Positions 44,832 to 48,849 of a DNA stretch of 48,849 bases are shown here, one piece after another. The notes under the pieces are model-generated. The model searched no databases. It was not told the DNA's origin and saw nothing but the letters and a program-made list of their open reading frames with translations. Source of the DNA: Candidatus Egerieimonas intestinavium (lineage in GTDB: Bacteria; Bacillota; Clostridia; Lachnospirales; Lachnospiraceae); contig DVHU01000082.1 in the NCBI GenBank assembly GCA_018711815.1, positions 1 to 48,849 on the forward strand, given 5' to 3'. The translations under genes were made by a program, and so were the position numbers. Each line of letters starts with the position of its first letter. The stretch's first letter is position 1.

Positions 44832-46037
44832 CTATTTTTTCTGCAATTCTAGGGAAGAGAAAATCCGTTGAATTTCTTCCCGGGTGCCTGTGATCTGTCC
44901 CTGAATCATGTCGGCCTTTCCTCCGCCCCGGCAGGCGAAATGCCGCTTCAGGGCTTCTCCCGCCAGGCGGGAGTCCTGGGTTTTGCTGACGATCTGATAG
45001 CGGTATCCCGCCTGATCGCTGCCCACGAAGATTCCGCAGTACCCGGGATGCTCCTCCTGCATGGCGTTGACCGCCCGGCGTATGGCCGGAACATCCAATT
45101 CAGGGACGAACAGACAGACGTTTTCCTGCTCCGCCGGCAGATGCCGGATCTGATCCAGCATGCGGGCTGTCTGCAGCTCAACATACCGGAATTTCGTTTC
45201 CTGACACTCCCGGTGCAGATGCTCCACACCCTGGGCCACTGCCTCCGGCTTCACGGAGAGCAGTGCGGAAATCTGGGCAATCTGCCGCTGGTTCTGGCGA
45301 ACCTCCCGCAGGGCTCTGTCCCCGCAGAGGATGGACAGACGCACGCCCCCCTTATACTTCTGGTGGCTGATGACTTTGATTAGGCCTATCTCGCCGGTGT
45401 TCAGAACATGGGGAGCGCAGCAGGCGCAGACGTCCACATCCTGGATGGTGACAATACGCACCTGGCCCTCAATCTCAATTTTACTGCGATAGTCCAAATT
45501 TTGCAACTGGCGGGCGTCGGGGTAGGATACCTGCACCGGGTGATTTTCCCAGACGGACCGGTTGGCCGCTTCCTCCAGCCAGTCTATCTGTTCCTCCGTG
45601 AGAGGTTTGTCAAAATCCAGAGTGACCGCCTGACTTCCCAGGTGAAAGCCTACATTGTTTACGCCGAAGGCTTTGTGGGCTATTCCCGAGACAATGTGCT
45701 CGCCGGTGTGCTGCTGCATATTTGAATAGCGCAGCGTCCAGTCCAGGCGCCCCTCCACAGGGGTTCCGGGATTTATGGGCCCGCTGCAGGTGTGATAGAT
45801 CAGGCCCTGGCGGATGTGGACGTCCAGCACCCGCACGGACTCCTGGGACTCGGAGGCCTCCGCTGATACGGGGCACAGAATCCCCCGGTCAGCCCCCTGG
45901 CCGCCGCCCTCCGGAAAAAATCCCGTGGCTTCCAGCAGGAGCTCCCAGGCATCCCCTTTCTGCTGGCAGTCCAGCACCCGGGCAGAAAATTCTTTTTTGT
46001 AGCTGTCGTTCTCGTACAGCTTCCTAGTTGGTTCCAT
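44832..46037 (-). CDS. AlaX-type alanyl-tRNA editing protein with DHHA1 domain
   Basis: 401 aa. The editing domain has the zinc-binding HxxxH (QQHTGEHIVSG) and CxxxH (CACCAPH) motifs of AlaRS/AlaX, and the C-terminal part is DHHA1-like (ACRGGGKADMIQGQITGTREEI). Stand-alone proteins of this kind clear Ser or Gly wrongly attached to tRNA-Ala. Long form, so it includes the DHHA1 domain of AlaRS but no synthetase core. Its start is 31 nt after the uvrB stop. Confidence 0.88.
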   Translation of the reverse strand: MEPTRKLYENDSYKKEFSARVLDCQQKGDAWELLLEATGFFPEGGGQGADRGILCPVSAEASESQESVRVLDVHIRQGLIYHTCSGPINPGTPVEGRLDWTLRYSNMQQHTGEHIVSGIAHKAFGVNNVGFHLGSQAVTLDFDKPLTEEQIDWLEEAANRSVWENHPVQVSYPDARQLQNLDYRSKIEIEGQVRIVTIQDVDVCACCAPHVLNTGEIGLIKVISHQKYKGGVRLSILCGDRALREVRQNQRQIAQISALLSVKPEAVAQGVEHLHRECQETKFRYVELQTARMLDQIRHLPAEQENVCLFVPELDVPAIRRAVNAMQEEHPGYCGIFVGSDQAGYRYQIVSKTQDSRLAGEALKRHFACRGGGKADMIQGQITGTREEIQRIFSSLELQKK

Positions 46038-46068
46038 TTTCTTTTATCTCCTTATATGCTTCCCTGTT

Positions 46069-48054
46069 TCAACTTAAATCATCCAGGTTTTTCTTCAGCT
46101 CAATCATCTTGTCACGCAGCTCGGCGGCCTGCTCGAAATTCAGGTCTGCCGCCGCCTTCTTCATCTGCTTCTGCACCTGGGCGATGAGCTTTTCCAGCTC
46201 CTCCCGGCTCATGGACTCCGGGTCCTTGGTGAGCTGCTGCTCTGTCTTGGCCACCTCCTTAGAGATGCTGATCAGATCCCGAACCGCTTTCTGGATGGTC
46301 TTGGGCGTGATTCCGTGCTCCCGGTTGTACTCCTCCTGGATGGCCCGGCGTCGCTCCGTCTCCTGGATAGCCACCCGCATGGAGTCGGTGATATTGTCCG
46401 CGTACATGATCACGTGGCCCTCGGAATTTCTGGCGGCCCGGCCGATGGTCTGAATCAGGGAGGTCTCCGAACGCAGGAAGCCCTCCTTGTCCGCATCCAG
46501 GATGGCCACCAGGGTAATCTCCGGAATATCCAGGCCCTCCCGCAGCAGGTTGATGCCCACCAGCACGTCAAAGACGTCCAGGCGCATATCCCGGATGATT
46601 TCCGTCCGCTCCAGGGTGTCGATATCCGAGTGCAGGTAGCGGACCCGGATGCCCAGATCCTTCATATATTCCGTCAAGTCCTCGGCCATGCGCTTGGTCA
46701 GGGTGGTAATCAGCACCTTGTGGTGCTGGGCCACCTCCTTATTTACCTCACCCACCAGGTCGTCGATCTGACCCTCCACCGGGCGCACCTCCACCCGGGG
46801 ATCCAGAAGCCCGGTGGGGCGGATGATCTGTTCTGCCCGCAGAAGCTCGTGGTCCGCCTCGTACTCCCCGGGGGTGGCGGAGACGAAGAGGATCTGGTCA
46901 ATGTGGCTTTCAAACTCCTCAAAATTCAGGGGCCGGTTATCCTTGGCGGAAGGCAGCCGGAAACCGTAGTCCACCAGGGTAGTCTTCCGGGACTGGTCCC
47001 CGGCGTACATGCCCCGGATCTGGGGCACGGTCTTGTGGGACTCGTCGATGATCATCAGGAAATCATCTCCCATGTAGTCCAGGAGGGTGTAGGGGGGCTG
47101 CCCGGCGGCCAGCCCGGACAAATGCCGGGAATAGTTTTCGATGCCGGAACAAAATCCCGTCTCTTTCATCATCTCAATGTCAAAATTGGTCCGCTCGGCG
47201 ATTCGCTGGGCCTCGATAAGCTTGTCCTCGCTCTTAAAGTATTTCACCTGCTCCGCCAGCTCCTCCTCAATGGCGGAGGCCGCCCGCAGGATCTGGTCCA
47301 TGGGAACCACGTAGTGGGAGGCGGGGAAGATAGCGATATGGTTCAGCTCGCACTTAATTTCCCCGGTGAGCACGTCGATCTGCGTTATGCGGTCAATCTC
47401 ATCCCCGAAGAATTCCACCCGCACAGCCAGTTCGCTCTCGTTGGCCGGGAAAATCTCCACCACATCCCCCCGAACCCGGAAGGTACCCCGGTGAAAATCC
47501 ATGTCGTTCCGGTCGTACTGGATGTCAATGAGCTTGCGCAGCAGCTCATCTCTGTCCTTCTCCATGCCGGGCCGCAGGGAGATGACCATGTCCATATAGT
47601 CCTTGGGGGAGCCCAGGCCGTAGATGCAGGATACGCTGGAAATGACAATCACATCCCGCCGCTCACTCAAGGAGGAGGTGGCGGAGAGCCGCAGCTTATC
47701 GATCTCCTCGTTGATGGCGGAATCCTTGGCAATATAGGTGTCCGTGGAGGGCACGTAGGCCTCCGGCTGGTAGTAATCATAGTAGGAGACGAAATACTCC
47801 ACCGCGTTATTGGGGAAAAATTCTTTAAATTCTCCGTAGAGCTGGGCCGCCAGAGTTTTGTTGTGGGCGATAATGAGGGTGGGCTTATTCAGGGCCTGGA
47901 TGACGTTGGCCATGGTAAAGGTCTTGCCCGAGCCGGTGACGCCCAGGAGGGTCTCACACTGGTTGCCTTCCTTGAAGCCCTTGACCAGCTGCTGGATGGC
48001 CTGGGGCTGGTCGCCGGTGGGGGAATATTCTGATACTAATTCAAAATGGTCCAT
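46069..48054 (-). CDS. uvrB: Excinuclease ABC subunit B
   Basis: 661 aa, full length. Walker [18 protein letters not shown] (41-48 region), the damage-probing beta hairpin [26 protein letters not shown]-box IIDESHKT, helicase motif [21 protein letters not shown] and a C-terminal UVR domain ([32 protein letters not shown]) for UvrC. It verifies damage in nucleotide excision repair. uvrA is not adjacent. Confidence 0.97.
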   Translation of the reverse strand: MDHFELVSEYSPTGDQPQAIQQLVKGFKEGNQCETLLGVTGSGKTFTMANVIQALNKPTLIIAHNKTLAAQLYGEFKEFFPNNAVEYFVSYYDYYQPEAYVPSTDTYIAKDSAINEEIDKLRLSATSSLSERRDVIVISSVSCIYGLGSPKDYMDMVISLRPGMEKDRDELLRKLIDIQYDRNDMDFHRGTFRVRGDVVEIFPANESELAVRVEFFGDEIDRITQIDVLTGEIKCELNHIAIFPASHYVVPMDQILRAASAIEEELAEQVKYFKSEDKLIEAQRIAERTNFDIEMMKETGFCSGIENYSRHLSGLAAGQPPYTLLDYMGDDFLMIIDESHKTVPQIRGMYAGDQSRKTTLVDYGFRLPSAKDNRPLNFEEFESHIDQILFVSATPGEYEADHELLRAEQIIRPTGLLDPRVEVRPVEGQIDDLVGEVNKEVAQHHKVLITTLTKRMAEDLTEYMKDLGIRVRYLHSDIDTLERTEIIRDMRLDVFDVLVGINLLREGLDIPEITLVAILDADKEGFLRSETSLIQTIGRAARNSEGHVIMYADNITDSMRVAIQETERRRAIQEEYNREHGITPKTIQKAVRDLISISKEVAKTEQQLTKDPESMSREELEKLIAQVQKQMKKAAADLNFEQAAELRDKMIELKKNLDDLS

Positions 48055-48198
48055 AGTAAAATTTTCTCCTTAACTTTGCTCGTCTTTTCAGGGCATAATG
48101 GTATAAATGTTCAATATCATCCACCATCTAAAAAATCATTCGTAACGGAAAAGCCTAAATCAGAAAAACTGCTGCCTCATAAAACAATTCTTGTTAAA
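48055..48198. other. AT-rich intergenic region between uvrB and the RhuM gene
   Basis: No gene. AACAA/TTGTT (about 48183-48195) forms a weak hairpin with a short T-run on the minus strand that may end the RhuM gene. TTGAAC-type hexamers upstream of uvrB do not pair with a clear -10. Confidence 0.3.
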
Positions 48199-48849
48199 TT
48201 AATCTTTTTCTTCTAATCCCTCTAATTCATTTATACTGTCAAAAAAATGTTGTTCTACCGAAGATAACCTACTTTCCTCTCTTTTTTTATATTTCTCGTA
48301 TTCCTCATGAGCTTTTTCAAGCGCCTGCTTATGTGTAACCGTTCCTTTAGTTTTTAGTATGTCTCTTCTTGTCATTTTCAAATAATCATCTATGGTTTCT
48401 AGCCAGTCTTTCATATACATAGGCTCATGGTTTAATGCATGTACCTCCGCAATATCCAAATAAGCGGTAACAATTTTATTTAATACATCCAATTCATCTT
48501 TACTCAAGTAATTTTTTGCAACTTCTACATCCGTTCGTTTTATTGATGTTCCTTGCCAGGAAGTTAACCCCATATGTTCTTTCCCAGCATCCGCTCTTTG
48601 ATATATCACTTCTGCAGCTGTATGCTTATGTGCTGCCCAATGCATTTTATTCTGTACCTGTTTAAAGAAAAGACTTGAACTTTCTGCTCTTGGATCGTAA
48701 TCAATACTAGTTGCATAAATTTCCAATACTTTTCTCCAAAAGACTTTTTCCGAAGAGCGAATATCACGAATGCGCGCTAACAACTCATCAAAATAGTTTC
48801 CCCCACCTAAGCGTTTTAACCGGTCATCATCTAAAACAAAACCTTTTTG
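48199..48849 (-). CDS. rhuM: RhuM-family protein, 5' part beyond the window
   Basis: The open frame runs off the window edge, giving at least 216 residues: FVLDDDRLKRLGGGNYFDELLARIRDIRSSEKVFWRKVLEIYATSIDYDP, then MHWAAHKHTAAEVIYQRADAGKEHMGLTSWQG, the RhuM/virulence-RhuM family signature. The TTG at 48783 is not the real start since the conserved sequence continues upstream. RhuM genes are often near restriction-modification or other mobile cargo. Strongly AT-rich compared with uvrB, suggesting an island starts here. Confidence 0.88.
   Translation of the reverse strand, partial: QKGFVLDDDRLKRLGGGNYFDELLARIRDIRSSEKVFWRKVLEIYATSIDYDPRAESSSLFFKQVQNKMHWAAHKHTAAEVIYQRADAGKEHMGLTSWQGTSIKRTDVEVAKNYLSKDELDVLNKIVTAYLDIAEVHALNHEPMYMKDWLETIDDYLKMTRRDILKTKGTVTHKQALEKAHEEYEKYKKREESRLSSVEQHFFDSINELEGLEEKD

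Noticed and set aside
46315..48033. 572-aa open frame antisense to uvrB
   Set aside because: Sits entirely opposite uvrB, with H/G/Q/V-rich composition and no motif.

Overview
The window is a chromosomal segment of a spore-forming, moderately GC-rich Clostridia bacterium, most likely a gut Lachnospiraceae. This rests on CIRCE-controlled hrcA-grpE-dnaK-dnaJ and groES-groEL, CodY, a SigK-type sporulation sigma factor, an IreB/RuvX/DUF1292 cluster, RNase J, YlbF and clostridial-style gene order throughout. It is mainly a housekeeping region with a few accessory patches.

Layout. 1-311: end of a reading frame, possibly a transposase, followed by a chain of hairpins. 312-1633: divergent LysE-type exporter and XRE-cupin regulator. 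1775-4570: FtsH with a translationally coupled small protein, and a TetR regulator. 4812-7479: a Gfo/Idh/MocA oxidoreductase and an unrecognised membrane-anchored protein. 7580-9951: a Crp/Fnr regulator divergent from hybrid cluster protein, with palindromes between them. 10122-11300: an AT-richer pair, a 111-aa unknown protein and a HipA-like kinase, preceded by a perfect 20-bp inverted repeat. 11445-12435: an LEA-like 11-mer repeat protein and a cytidylate-kinase-like protein. 12533-12681: a possible small RNA gene.

12761-17868: heat-shock operon hrcA-grpE-dnaK-dnaJ with its CIRCE and terminator. 17863-18209: a densely palindromic, MITE-like intergenic block. 18274-23303: AEC transporter, prmA, rsmE, cysteine desulfurase, thiI. 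23401-25652: an HPr-like protein, the t6A methylthiotransferase MtaB and a small lipoprotein. 25783-31187: ireB, ruvX, DUF1292, RNase J, ylbF, a truncated MltG-like protein, a TrmR-like methyltransferase and a U32 (TrhP-like) protein. 31155-31790: sigK, convergent and overlapping. 31876-37584: comM, dprA, topA, codY. 37783-39928: groES-groEL. 39942-43640: guaB, a cell-wall amidase, a second HPr-like protein and a PfkB sugar kinase. 43825-48054 (minus strand): uvrB, an AlaX-type editing protein and a D-lactate dehydrogenase. 48199-48849: an AT-rich RhuM-family gene cut by the window edge.

The genes fall into recognisable systems: protein quality control (FtsH, Hsp70, GroE), tRNA modification (ThiI, MtaB, TrmR/TrhP, AlaX), DNA uptake and topology (ComM, DprA, TopA), and nitrosative stress (Crp/Fnr-Hcp). 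The less ordinary material is the HipA-like pair, the possible small RNA ahead of hrcA, a dispersed family of covarying intergenic hairpins, a 167-bp nested palindrome, and two HPr paralogues that keep the Ser46 region but lack the His15 site. No CRISPR array, rRNA or tRNA gene was seen.
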